Of a stretch of DNA of 64,000 nt, positions 23,465 to 34,246 are shown piece by piece. Origin of the DNA: Eretmocerus hayati. Its lineage: Eukaryota > Arthropoda > Insecta > Hymenoptera > Aphelinidae. Position numbers and translations under genes: made by a program. The first letter of the stretch is position 1. The number at the start of each line of letters is the position of its first letter. The notes under the pieces are model-generated. The model was not told where the DNA came from. It was given only the letters and a program-made list of their open reading frames with translations, and did no database searches. Where the stretch lies: the NCBI GenBank assembly GCA_029851415.1, contig CM056744.1:119444838-119508837 (forward strand), read 5' to 3'.

Positions 23465-23489
23465 TAGTTCCTTTTTACTCTGAGCCATC

Positions 23490-23942
23490 GGATTTGTAAT
23501 ACTAGAGTCTATGGCCTCGGCTTTTTACAATACGCGGATGAAATACAACATTTATTTGAGCTTTTGGATTTTTATCGAAGTGAGGTCTTCTCTGAGAGAA
23601 ATCGGTGGTTTCAAACAACATCGATTCTTTCTTATCGAAATCAACTTTTTGCTCAAATTGGAGGAAGACAGTAAGTGCTTGGAAGGTGTATATTCGAAAT
23701 CTATTCATTTCCGGTGTCGAGAGAGAGGAGGATCGTGTGATTTCGAAATCCTCACGGTCTTTCATGATACGATTCGTGTATTTTGAATAATGTTGACGGG
23801 TAGAAGATGCAGGGGTTGTAGTCGTCTGGATAAAGTTTTCATGGCATACTGAATCATGCACGATACACTATGATGAAATCGCTTTCAATGAATTTTAAAA
23901 TGCTTGAATTTTTTTTAATTTGATCTATTTCAATCTCTCAGG
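23490..23942. other. 3' flank of the GMC gene
   Basis: ATTAAA on the minus strand (23914-23919), about 25 nt after the stop codon, and AATAAA (23551-23556) are possible poly(A) signals. A 119-aa minus-strand frame (23502-23861) has no link to the upstream exon in a matching splice phase and is not called. Confidence 0.4.
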
Positions 23943-26900
23943 TCAGTACCGATGAGGATAATATTCCCCTTCATTGTAAGGATTCGATGGGTTCTCCAAC
24001 CAATTATCTTGAGAAATACCACTATACAAGGGTTCTGTCGGATAACCACCAGGAATGTCCATAGTATGGTAATATGTGTGAGGCCCAGATGGTAATGCGT
24101 CTGGGAATGCGATTCGATCGTCATTTATGGGATGGATCTGTGGTGAAAACAAGGGGATATGCGATACTTGTGGGAAAATATGGTAGAGTGGAGGTCTTTG
24201 TGGAGGTTCCGGTGGAGCTACAATTGAACCATGCTCGAACTGATGTCTATTCGTCGATCCAAGAGATTCCGATGACTTTCTTTGCCATTCTTTGGATATC
24301 ATATCTGCAGCTTTCTCAGCTACCATAATTGTCGGGGCCATCGTGTTGGCATTTGTGATGATAGGAAATATTGAAGCATCGGCAACCCGAAGACCATGTA
24401 CACCGTGAACTTTGAGCTCGTGATTTACGACGCTGTCTTTATTTTTAGCAGGGCCCATTTGACAAGTACCAACTTGATGATTTTCTGGACCGGTATCAGC
24501 TCGAATAAAACATTCCCAATACTCATCTGTGCCAACTTTATACTTGGGACTGTAAATAGGAAAATCTTCATAAGAATTATGTCGGATTACCATCTTGCAT
24601 CAGCAAATATCCGGACTAATTCCTTACCTCGGGCATAGATGATGATTCTTATGATCTAGTTTCATCTTGCGATTCTTCATTGTCAGTGTATTTGTGAAAT
24701 TCAAGATCTTGTGTATGCCATCTATGAGTATTTTTATATCTCGAGAATCTGAAAAGTAGTTGGGATGGATTTCAGGATATTCCAATGGATCTTTTGATTT
24801 TAATTTCAGGTATCCTTTGCTTCTTGTTATTGCAGTAGTCGGTCTGGCAGTTATATGATGTACAGCGGAGCACTTTGCATCATGTTCATCGATACATTCG
24901 CTTGTCGAGCCTGTTTTCGGGCAACCAAGTGGAAAACCGTCGAAGAATGATTGTATATCTGGCACACCATCTTTTGAGTACTTGCTTCTGAAAAAAGCTG
25001 TGACTTGAGATAAACCTGTACTCGCCAATGGTCCATTCTTATTCTTTGTGTAATCGTTGAATGTTTTGGTTGTCAGTGGTTGGTGGTTGTCAGCTTCGAT
25101 CGTCATCTAGACAGAAGAAAAAGAGGTTCATCATTAAGTTGGTGACATTGAATTTGTGATGTAATTTTTTCGTGAAAAATTAGGAGCGACGAACGAGATA
25201 GAAAAATTTCATGGATATTATCGGCTAGAAAATATGAAGGACCAAATTTTATCTCCGAACCCCTGGATTTACAGGAGTACCTTGGTAACCGCGGCTTCGG
25301 TAATCGCGATTTTGCTCAACTGCGGTTTTTTGTCAACATAATTTTTTTGTGAAGAAATTTAAAACATCAATCGGTTTGGGTCACTTTTCGATTTGTCCTT
25401 GATAACCATGATACCGAGTATTGATTCGCAACAGGATATAATCAGAAATTTGGAAACTCTGTCAACGGGAAAATTAATATGTTTTCCTCCTTGTGATTAT
25501 TTTTTTTGTCGTCATTCACCAAAAATATCAAAATTTTTGTTCATGTGATTGGATCAAGAATATTACATCTGGGAGTGGAAGTGAAAGAATGTCGTCAATT
25601 GGAAACAAAATATCGCCATCCAAAGAATTACCTCAAGGGACCAAGAAAATTATTGACTTTGGAAGAAAATCTCAAAATCTCGGATCAACTTGAATCAGGT
25701 GCGAAAGTTACGCAAGCAGCATCGCATTAATAACCAACAGGAAGAAATTCCCAAGACAGTAGATCACGGATAACTAATTTTTATGGGGATGAATGGTTTT
25801 GTCATCGAGATCAAGAATATGAGTCCTTATAATACCATAGTTAGAAATTTGAATTCATAGCTATAAATGCTTCATCCCTAACAGAGATCCGCGGATGCTG
25901 GGACGGATCCCCCTTCCCCTATAAGCCCAATACTCTGGTAACCGTGGTTTTGGTAATTGCAGTTGACCGCAGTACCTCTTCGGAATGTATGCCCCGCGGT
26001 TACCGAGGGACGCCTGTTCTGATATGCAACCAGTTTTTGAAATCCTCTCTCATTCTAGTCTCAGCAGAGGATTGGAGTATGACAATCACTGTTGAGAGAA
26101 TCAGATGAAATTTTACTGTGAAACTCCAGTTTGTTTTTTAGTAACCGACAAACTACAGTGAGATCTAGATTCAACGGTCATCTCAAAATACAGTGGTACC
26201 GACAGCAATTTTACGTATAAACTTTCCTCAAATGAGCGAACATTTTCATCTAGCAAACAATTTTTTATGAACCGACGCGAAGATGCCCACTAATCCGATG
26301 TTTCCATGATATATAAATAATAGGGTATGAATTATCAATTCTTCTCCTCACCCCAATTCCAATTGATACGTGATTTTGTAAATTTCTCCCGACTCCTGGT
26401 AGATGTTTTACAACAGGGATGCCGACTTTTTGGAGATCTCCTTTCGGGCCAATACCAGATAGGAGGAGGATCTGTGGTGAACCAATGGCTCCGGCTGATA
26501 AAATTACTTCTTTACGACTTGTAAATTTCCTTCGATTTTTGGACTGATCGATGACTTCTACACCGCGTGCCACATACTCTCTGCTATTCAAAGACGTCAA
26601 GACCTTGGCCACGTGAGCGCCGGTCATCACAACAAGATTTTTTCGTTCAGCTACTGGTCGCAAATATGCCCTGAAAATTGAAACAATGTATAAGTATTTT
26701 CAGATCTGTATCTTATCCGATGATGGAATTTGTTCTGTCTCTTCAATGAACTTTGTGGAGAGAGTTCATTTTGATAGTTCTCTTGAGCGAGAGATTAAAA
26801 TCACATGAAAAGCTTGCGTACATCCAAATTGCATGATCAGGTGCAACCGAGTAACTAGCAAACTGGATTATCTTACTCAAATACAGGGAGCCACGAGCTA

Positions 26901-28635
26901 CACCTTTTCACAGCTTACAATAAATTTGATCGAATCGTGCAAACTGCAGTAGTAAATTTAGACGCAGCTTCTTTCCCATGCCAATACCCGGGAATTTCTG
27001 ATGTGATACTCACTTGGCTGGGCTATTCCTCATCCCATTTTTCGTTGTAAATTCTGGTATCATTACCCCTGGCTCAATTCCTGCTTGAGCTCCGTCAGTT
27101 TTGTAACCCATTTCTTTGGCGGCTTTCAGAATATCATCGGCAAAAGCAGGACGATGATTGAATTTTCCAAGATACAGTGGATGCTGTTTTGGGTCTTTTC
27201 TACCCCCAAATTTTCCGTCATTTTGTCGATTTTCTGCTTTCTCAAAGTATTTTTTGATCTCGTCGTAACACCAGCCTGGATTACCCATATCTGCCCATTG
27301 ATCATATATCGATGGATGGCCTCGGATGTACATCATTCCGTTCATAGCACCAGTACCGCCTACCATTTTTCCTCGGGGCCATGAGCATTCTCCATGATGA
27401 TCTGTGAATATGACCAATTCATTTGATGAGTTAAGATCTTCCTACTTCACAAATACATTGTGATGAACCATTACAGTACTAGTGAAATCTGTAGCTTGTA
27501 AATATTATTCTCCGGTTATCGAATGGAAATTAAATCAAAAAAATTTGATGTATGGATTTTAAACTGAGTTTGAAACGACAAGAATTGCTGTTTATTCATG
27601 TGACGTACCGCGGCAAAATTTAGGTTTAGTCGTGTTCTTAGTCTTGTATCGCCAATCAAGATCAGATCCAATTGAATGAAAGGCAAATCCAGGCACGGAT
27701 GCGATAGTTGGTTCCTCTGGGCCAGCTTCAAGTAGCAGAACAGACCAATTATTGTCGCTCAACCGTCTAGCCAGTACTGATCCAGCTACCCCAGCACCAA
27801 CAACGATGAAGTCAAATCTAGATTGCATATCATAACCAAAAGTTACTCTCTAGAACCATTACTTCAGTATATTTGAAAATTTTCAAGATGAGGCCAGTCT
27901 TGTGCGCAGTGCATTTTGCATTCGGGAATACTCACTCATTCGTTGGTGGAATATCGGGCTTGCCTGAGCGTGAACATGCTTCCGAGATATCGCAACTTTC
28001 AATTAGGCGGGTCGTTACATCTGCCATGAAATCCGTTAGTTCACCACCGCAAAATCCATGCAAGTAAGCGTGGTCAATGAACGGGCACTTTTTCGGTCTA
28101 CAACCCGGATTCATCATTGGTCCTTTGACCTTTTTCTTCCAACTGTGATCATGTTTCTGAACATAAACAGAATTCCTTTATGAATCAAAAGTCCCATTGT
28201 AGAGATTATATCAAAAGTATACAACTTTTGAGCGTTTGTTTATTTACGTTTGATACTGGAAATCAGTATTTCGTCTCATTCACAAATTTGCTGTACTAGC
28301 ATCAGTGAAAAATCACACTCTAAGTATGCGTTTGAACGAGGTCATTCTGAAGTAACCAAAAGTCAAAAGTGAATTTTGAGACATTTTTCTTCTATTCCCA
28401 CGGAATTATTATGGCTTGCGTTTCATTTATTGAGTGAGCATAATGTAAACCATGAAGCCTTAGTGATTAGAAAATATAGTCTGAACCTCCAACAAATAAT
28501 CTTGAAATTGATTGAATATTTTGAATGATTATTTTAGAACAGATGAGTCCAACTCACCTGATTAGCATTTTGGCATGCACCAAATGTCACCCAAGTCACG
28601 AGTACTGAGCACAAAACCAGTTTTCGAAACGTCAT
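23943..28635 (-). CDS. Secreted GMC oxidoreductase, glucose-dehydrogenase-like (776 aa, seven exons)
   Basis: Exons in transcript order are 28558-28635, 27936-28156, 27609-27847, 27014-27401, 26352-26670, 24628-25106 and 23943-24549; all junctions keep frame. Residues 1-20 are a signal peptide. Exon 2 gives the cysteine-bearing N-terminal region of insect GMC proteins (FCGGE...ACSR). The FAD-binding VVGAGVAG is at about 115-122, WPRGKMVGGTGAMN at about 187-200, and the second signature SAGAIGSPQILLLSGIGP at about 367-384. The C-terminal domain has ENHQVGTCQMG (His599) and Asn643 in TNANTMAP at the usual catalytic positions. Such flavoenzymes oxidise alcohols or sugars; the substrate here is unknown. 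Residues 660-776 form an unusual Pro/Tyr/His-rich tail. The exon-3 acceptor (TCTAGAG) has a weak pyrimidine tract but fits phase. The last intron is only 78 nt. Confidence 0.94.
25272..26016 (+). mobile_element. Pogo/Tigger-type remnant in a GMC intron
   Basis: The ends CAGGAGTACCTTGGTAACCG (25272) and CGGTTACCGAGGGACGCCTG (to 26016) are inverted repeats, and other TGGTAACCG/CGGTAATCG motifs lie inside each end. The element lies between GMC exons 5 and 6 (intron 25107-26351), in the opposite sense. A transposase fragment is at 25506-25730. Confidence 0.65.
25506..25730 (+). pseudogene. Pogo/CENP-B-type transposase N-terminal fragment
   Basis: The frame ends PRKLLTLEENLKISDQLESG followed by AKVTQAASH. 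This resembles the first helix-turn-helix of pogo/Tigger transposases (LTL.EKL.II..LE.G..V...A). The DDE domain is missing and the frame stops, so it is a remnant. Confidence 0.55.
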
Positions 28636-28704
28636 TTCTGTATCAAAAGACTTTCCACCATGCAGTATTCTTCCGTGTACTCTAGTTTTGCAAAGCAATT
28701 GGTC

Positions 28705-28738
28705 ACTGACCTGAGGAACCACGATCACCCACCTTATA
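28705..28738 (-). promoter_or_regulatory. Core promoter of the GMC gene
   Basis: On the minus strand, TATAAG (28733-28738) lies 31 nt upstream of the A in TCAGT (28705-28709). TCAGT is the arthropod initiator consensus, and this is the standard TATA-to-start spacing. It predicts a 5' UTR of about 72 nt. Confidence 0.65.
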
Positions 28739-28759
28739 ACTTGAATTTTAAACAAACAA

Positions 28760-30373
28760 ATGTGAGCTCATGTGTATGCACACGTGAACATCTAATACGT
28801 CTTGCTCAATAAGTATGACGAATTCAAAGTTTTGGAAAGTTTGACTCATATACATATGATTGAAAGATAAGACTCCTTGAGCTCAATGCACTCACGTGGT
28901 GTATTCTTGAATAGATTGACGTCAATCAACATTTGGAGATTGATGAAGTGAATTACGCTGATACGAGTACATTAAAACATCTGTTTTATATTTCACGCAA
29001 TGTGAAACTTGTAAACTACGAAAAATCAGCTTCCAAAATGCCATGTTTGCATATGTGACGCATTAGGATTTTCCCGTAGTACAACGAGTCACTTGAACTA
29101 GATTCTGTTGTTTTGTAGAATAACTTATACACAATAGTTTGTGTGCTCTCGGATGGAATAACACCATCAAAGTCAGTTCTGTTTCGTTGATTACAGATAC
29201 ACTTGATTATCAACTCATGAATTCTAAGGCATAATATTCCGAGATAAGATACGTTTTTTCCTGATGTCAAGTTCATCGTCACAATATAATTTGGAGGGGG
29301 AAAGAGTAAGTTTTAACATTAGAAGCCTAGATATTTTCGTTTTTTTCTTCTTTGAAAGATCTGACATCTTTCAATTCCTAATTTCTACACCCCCCGTCTA
29401 ATCCAAATATGATAAATTCCAGAAACCACTACTGAACTCAATCTACATTTATGTCAACTAAGCACATTATTTATCGCCTTGTAGACGCAAACGGTATGTT
29501 TACAAAGCAGTTACACTGACAGAGAGGCAATCGTACATTATAAGTTCCTCTCGTGATCGATGCGTTTTACAAAGCTAGAATATAATTGAGAGGCTCTTCT
29601 CGCCTCAGGCCCACCTTTGAGACCATGATGGAAAATGCAAATTTAAAGACGCAGCACTTGTCTAGCCACCGTCACTGCTTCAAGAGTTATGATCGTTATG
29701 AATTTTTTTGCAAAGTTTCCTTGGCAGGCTCATTGCAGAACAAGATGAATAGTTTCGAGTCGTCAGAGAGCTGAAGATGTTCAACTTTGATGGTTCGCAC
29801 CATCCAGCGAAGTTGGTATTTTGAATGCAACATGGCGTATAGAGTCTTGTAAGTACAACGAGTTTTCTGGGATTTTAGGATGGTAGTTGGGCTCTGAGCT
29901 GAAGTACCCATCACCATCAGATGAACATACAGATTCTTCGTCACTTTTGGGAGCTACTGACATAATGAAGTTCTTTTAGACCTACTTCAGGATTTTCCAC
30001 TTGTGATTCATTGTACTACTTGATTGAGTGACGAAGATGCGTCAGATTACTTTAAAGGAAGAAGCATGTGTACGAACGACTGCCTGATTCATAAAAGAAT
30101 TCGTGAACTATTCGTGGATACACATTCAAGTGGATTCAAGTATTAAGTGGGATATCCATTGTTTTTCTCAATACTATGTCCGTGGATTGTCGGCATTACA
30201 CCTCCAAACACATATGACTAGTGTGAGAATGAGGAATTGATGGTGACGGAATTTCCTTCTTGAAATCTCAAAAATCGGTGACTCGAAAATTTGATGTGGT
30301 GCCTGCGTATTTCGTTCAGTGCGACATGTAGAATGATGAATCACTAACGTAGCGCGGGTGAGCGAGACATTTT
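28760..30373. other. Intergenic, no gene recognised
   Basis: No coding frame with family motif, signal peptide or splice context is seen on either strand. Confidence 0.4.
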
Positions 30374-30699
30374 CACACTGTAAAAAATTTGTGGGAGAAT
30401 CTGCAACCAACTGATTGCAATTTTGACCACAACCATTGGCTGCCAACGAGAATCAAGCAAACTGGTTGGAGTTCTGACGGCAACCACTGGTTGCTCACTG
30501 AATTCAACCATTAACTGAAAATTTTACCACGGCGAACATGAGCATCGTGATGGGGATAATTATTGAATTCATGGGACGGGTCAATGGTGATGCCCGGACG
30601 ACATTTAACGGTCAGAAAAACGAGTTTCTTCATAATTTCTCATCAACAAACATAAAATAACATCAGCGGGAGTCACCTGAGCTCAATAGGCTTGAAATC

Positions 30700-30745
30700 C
30701 AGGCTAAGCAGCGTTTTTGCGATTGGTATCCGGATGAGTGACCAT
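30700..30745 (+). repeat. 5S-rRNA-like internal promoter segment, left arm
   Basis: AGGCTAAGCAGCG (about 30701) and CCGGATGAGTGACCA (30730-30744) are spaced as box A and box C of 5S rRNA genes (TTAAGCAACG...GGATGGGTGACC). The rest of a 5S gene is absent. Confidence 0.5.
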
Positions 30746-31428
30746 TTGGTTTGCATTTGCCAAGTTCCTGATTCTGGAACCTGATTCGGAAAGAAATACG
30801 CGTTACCGGTGACGGTGATCACTAATTAGTTCCGCGGAAGACCGCCTTGCATAATAGTTAGTTAAATCACCCCCGAAAAGACGCTCCTGGCGCGAGAAAG
30901 TGGCTAAACTCGGTACAACACGACGTTTGTGGGTTCAAACGATAGATAATACCTTCATTAGTCGATATTAACAAGAATTAATGTTTAAGAATTGGGGTGC
31001 GGTATGAATAAACAATAGAAACATGCATTTTTGACCTTTTCCTCGGTTTTTCCACAATAAGTCGGAAAATATCAATTTTTTGAAAAAATTTGTAGAATAA
31101 CTTTTAGTAGTTCTTTGAAAGTTCTACAAAATTAATTTGAACATTTTTTCTCGCAAACTGCAACCCTTTCGAGTTATTCCTCATCAAAGTCAAAATCGAA
31201 TTTGCTTGAACAAATTCGCTGAAATTGTTTATAACGGGCTCAAACTATTCTTCTGAGATAATTCAGTGAATTTGGAGCAAAAAAGATCTCTACATATTTT
31301 TTCCTAAACTTGATCGTTTTCGAGTAATGGGAATGGCCAATTCCGCGACTTACCCTCTTTTTTGGACTGCGAACCGAGTCGGTAACTTTGAATGGTTGGG
31401 TCGGAGAAGTAATTGAGAGTAAAACGCT

Positions 31429-32800
31429 GTTGACATATACACCGACGGTAGCAAAAGTGAGGATTCTGCATCAATTGGATGTGCGAGTGTATGTGCGACT
31501 TTGAACCACTCGATAGTTTCTAGTTTATTGAAGGAAGCGTCCATTTTCACAGCAGAATCAGTAGCCATCTTAAATGCGGTTAAAATAGCCCTCACACAAG
31601 CAGATAGGAATTATATTATTTCCAGCGACTCTCTTAGTGTCCTGACCTCGTTGACCGCAAGGGGGACATTGTGTCCCGGGGTGTGGCGACCCTCCGGCCC
31701 CATTTACTGGGACACCGTACCCGGACTTACGCCCGAAGCCGGTAGGGAGAAGACTGGTCCCGAGACTGGAGCTCTGTACTTTGACTTCTCCCGAAAACCC
31801 GCAAGGGGGGTTGGGGCATGGTGCCTCATCCCTGCAGTCTGACGAGCCCCAGTCATCGCCCGCCGGAGCGAGGAGACCGCACATCTTTATCCGGCACCAC
31901 GGGAATGGGTGAGTCTAGGGACTCAAATTGGGATCGCCCTCGGGCGATAACAATGCGAGCCCGTAAGACTCATCCATCATCCCGAAGGACTCCCTGGGCT
32001 CTCAGGAAGCCTAGACGAGTCCCAAAACCCCCCACCGAGGGGTGGGCATCGGCCTTGTGCTGGGGGCTGAGCTCAGAATCCGGTAGTCGGGGAGGGGGAA
32101 CGGGTTTATTGTCGAATCACTTGTGGTTCGGTGGTGGCCGTCTTCCGAACCGACGCGCTGGCAGGGCGTATCCCTGCCCCGCACCCATGGGGGCAAGCCG
32201 GGGTGAAGGTGAAAGCCAGGCACCCGGGATATAAAAGTTAAATTCCTGTCCTGACCTCGTTGAAATGTCCAAAAATGAACATAAGAACCAACCCCTACAT
32301 CTATGAGATCCGAGACGCAGTGAGAGAGTTCGAGGTTATAACAACTAATAGAAGTAAGATACACTTCATATGGATTCCTGCCCATAAGAGCATTTCCGGA
32401 AATGAACTAGCTGACATGCAAGCTAGAGAGGCATCTCTTGAAGAAACCTCAAATACTTTCAAGATTCCGTTTACAGATTTCAAAGAGTCCGCGCGAAAAT
32501 TAGCCCGCGTAAACTCAAATCGAGAACTTCTATCACAAGGTCTCGTGAAAGGTACCCACTACTTCAAATCATTTTATAATTCGTCCTCGAAGCCTTGGTT
32601 TTCTGGTCTCAATCTCAAAAGGGATATAGTTAGCACGATCAACCGATGTCGATCCAATCATTATTCTTTAAATGCCTCTTTGGCTCGCATAAATATTATT
32701 GATGATCCCAAATGTGACTGTGGATCCGACTCACAAGACCTCAACTATGTCTTATAGCAATGCCCGCTCCATGATGTTCATCGACTAACATTGTTAAGAA
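31429..32800 (+). pseudogene. LINE RNase H domain, broken
   Basis: The first part (31429-31654) reads DIYTDGSKSEDS, then FTAESVAILNAV and YIISSDSLSVL. After the insertion (32264 on) come FIWIPAHKSISGNELAD and CDCGSDSQDLNYVL. The acidic RNase H residues are all visible (D in YTDGS, E in AES, D in SSDS, D in ELAD), which identifies the fold. The gene is dead: a 593-bp element splits it after LTSL, and a TAG interrupts it before QCPLHDVHR (32757). Jockey/R1 clade membership is likely but not proven. Confidence 0.8.
31639..32263 (+). mobile_element. GC-rich non-autonomous retroelement, copy B, with 16-bp target duplications
   Basis: GTCCTGACCTCGTTGA at 31639-31654 and 32248-32263 flanks a 593-bp insert in the LINE RNase H frame. 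The insert starts CCGCAAGGGGGACATTGTGT and ends GGGATATAAAAGTTAAATTCCT with no poly(A). Copy A is at 10303-10929. Long duplications of this size indicate LINE-type target-primed insertion. Short frames inside are not conserved between the copies. Confidence 0.85.
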
Positions 32801-33693
32801 ACCTTCAGCGACAGAAGCTCTACCTTCCGCTACATGCTGATTGAATCCAAGTATAAAAGTATGCAAGGCACTACATGCGTTTTTCAAAGACTGTAATCTC
32901 CAAATTTGATATGTAGATTCTGGATTATAGATATGGTAAGAGATCTGTGCATATTGGGTTTAGCAAAATGATCTTTTTGTAAGATTGAAATTGCTTAAGT
33001 GAAAAAAAATAAATGCGGCGCTTTCATGAATGCACTTAGAGCTGCAAGTCGCGAAATTGGCCATTCCCATTACTCGAAAACGACCAGGTTTAGGAAAAAA
33101 ACCTACAGATCTTTTTCGCTCCAAATTCACTGAATTATCTTAGAAAAATAGTTTGAGCCCGTTATAAACAATTTCAGCGAATTTGCTTAAACAAATTAGA
33201 TTTTGACTTTGATGAGGAATAACTCCAAAGGGTTGCAATTTGCGAGGAAAAGTGTTCAGATTAATTTTGTAGATCTTTTAGAGATCTACAAAAAGTTATT
33301 CCAGAAATTTTCTCAAAAAATTGATATTTTCCGACTTATTGTGGAAAAACCGAGGAAAAGGTCAAAAAATGCATGTTTTTATTGTTTATTTATACCGTGC
33401 CCCGATTTTTAAACATTAATTCTTGTTAATATCGATTATTGAAGGTATTACCTTATCGTTTGAACCCACAAACGTCGTGTTGTACTGAGTTTAGCGATCG
33501 AATTTCGAGGGTAATTTAACTACCTATAAGCGAGGGGATTCTAGTTGTTGATGCAGAAGTGCCCCCTCGCTCAAGCATGGTGCTTTCCCACGGAACTAAT
33601 AAGTGATCGCCGTACCCGCGTTATCAGCGTTAGCGCGTATCAACTTCGGAATAAGGTCCCTGAGCAAGCTACAGGCTTCGCAAACTAAGACGG

Positions 33694-33737
33694 GGGTTCA
33701 CCTATCCGGATACGAATCGCTGAAACGTTGCTTAATC
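33694..33737 (-). repeat. 5S-rRNA-like internal promoter segment, right arm
   Basis: On the minus strand, ATTAAGCAACG (33726-33736) is followed by TCCGGATAGGTGAACC (33695-33710), the box A and box C motifs of 5S rRNA. It is the inverted partner of 30700-30745. Confidence 0.5.
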
Positions 33738-34246
33738 TGGATTTCAAACTGAAACAGCTCGGTCGGTCGCCGCTGGTGTTTTCTTCGTTTGTTCATGAAA
33801 AAAGATGGAAAAACTTATTTCCCATCCTCTGTGCGGGAAATGACTTTTTCGGCGTGGTTTTTAAAGATTTTGTTTTCCGCACAGCAGGTGGCAAAATAGT
33901 ATTCGACACTCGGACGGGGTGGTTCCCTTATTCTCGTGATCACTCCGACCCTCGCCTTCGGCTCGGGCCGGCAAATATCACTCGTTGTGCGGAAACGAAC
34001 TTCCCGCCTTCGTATCGAAATGTCCCATTTTCTGATTCAAAAATGTCGTCCCGACACCACTATTGACCAAGCTCATGGGTCCCATAAGTATTCCTATCCC
34101 AATTCCCATACTCACTGAGGTCAAATTTTGAACCAATGGTTGAATTCGGCATGCAACCTAGGGTTGCATTCCCGACTACATGGTTGACTTTTCAACCAGG
34201 TGGTTGATATCTTTGATTTAACGTCAACCAAATTCTTCCAGTGTTC

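Larger units (their letters stand above)
21046..23489. mobile_element. Inverted-repeat element made of opposed minisatellite arrays, with three nested inserts
   Basis: The tips GATGGCTGAGAGTAAAAAGG (21046) and CCTTTTTACTCTGAGCCATC (to 23489) are inverted. The left half repeats a unit of about 26-30 bp, AAAAGGAACTATCTAAAAAT-TTTTGGTT (21058-21343, 21729-21790). The right half repeats its complement (22070-22559). Nested inside are a TTAA element (21344-21724), a long hairpin (about 21790-22083) and a TA element (22560-23464). Confidence 0.8.
31352..33045 (+). mobile_element. Non-LTR retrotransposon 3' fragment
   Basis: It lies exactly between the foldback arms. It holds the RNase H domain and the cysteine-bearing end of a jockey/R1-like second ORF, ending in AAAAAAAATAAATGCG. 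No reverse transcriptase domain is present. A GC-rich retroelement has inserted at 31655. Confidence 0.75.
30374..34246. mobile_element. Long foldback element with 5S-rRNA-like segments, hosting a LINE fragment
   Basis: The arms run from ACACTGTAAAAAATTTGT (30375) to 31351 and from 33046 to ACCAAATTCTTCCAGTGT (34246). Paired landmarks are AACACGACGTTTGTGGGTTC (30916/33480), CATTACTCGAAAACG-type ends at the centre, and CGGACGACATTTAACGGTCA (30596) with its counterpart near 34050. Each arm includes a 5S-rRNA-like stretch. The centre is occupied by LINE sequence. Confidence 0.75.

Noticed and set aside
23502..23861. 119-aa minus-strand frame just after the GMC stop, as an alternative last exon.
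   Set aside because: No donor near the end of GMC exon 7 matches the phase of the only plausible acceptor, and no family motif is present.
24550..24627. In-frame stop codons between GMC exons 6 and 7, suggesting a pseudogene.
   Set aside because: A 78-nt intron with donor GAG|GTAAGG and acceptor TTCCTATTTACAG removes them and keeps phase 2.
30700..30745. A functional 5S rRNA gene.
   Set aside because: Only the box A and box C region is similar; the rest of the roughly 120-nt gene and a T-run terminator are missing.
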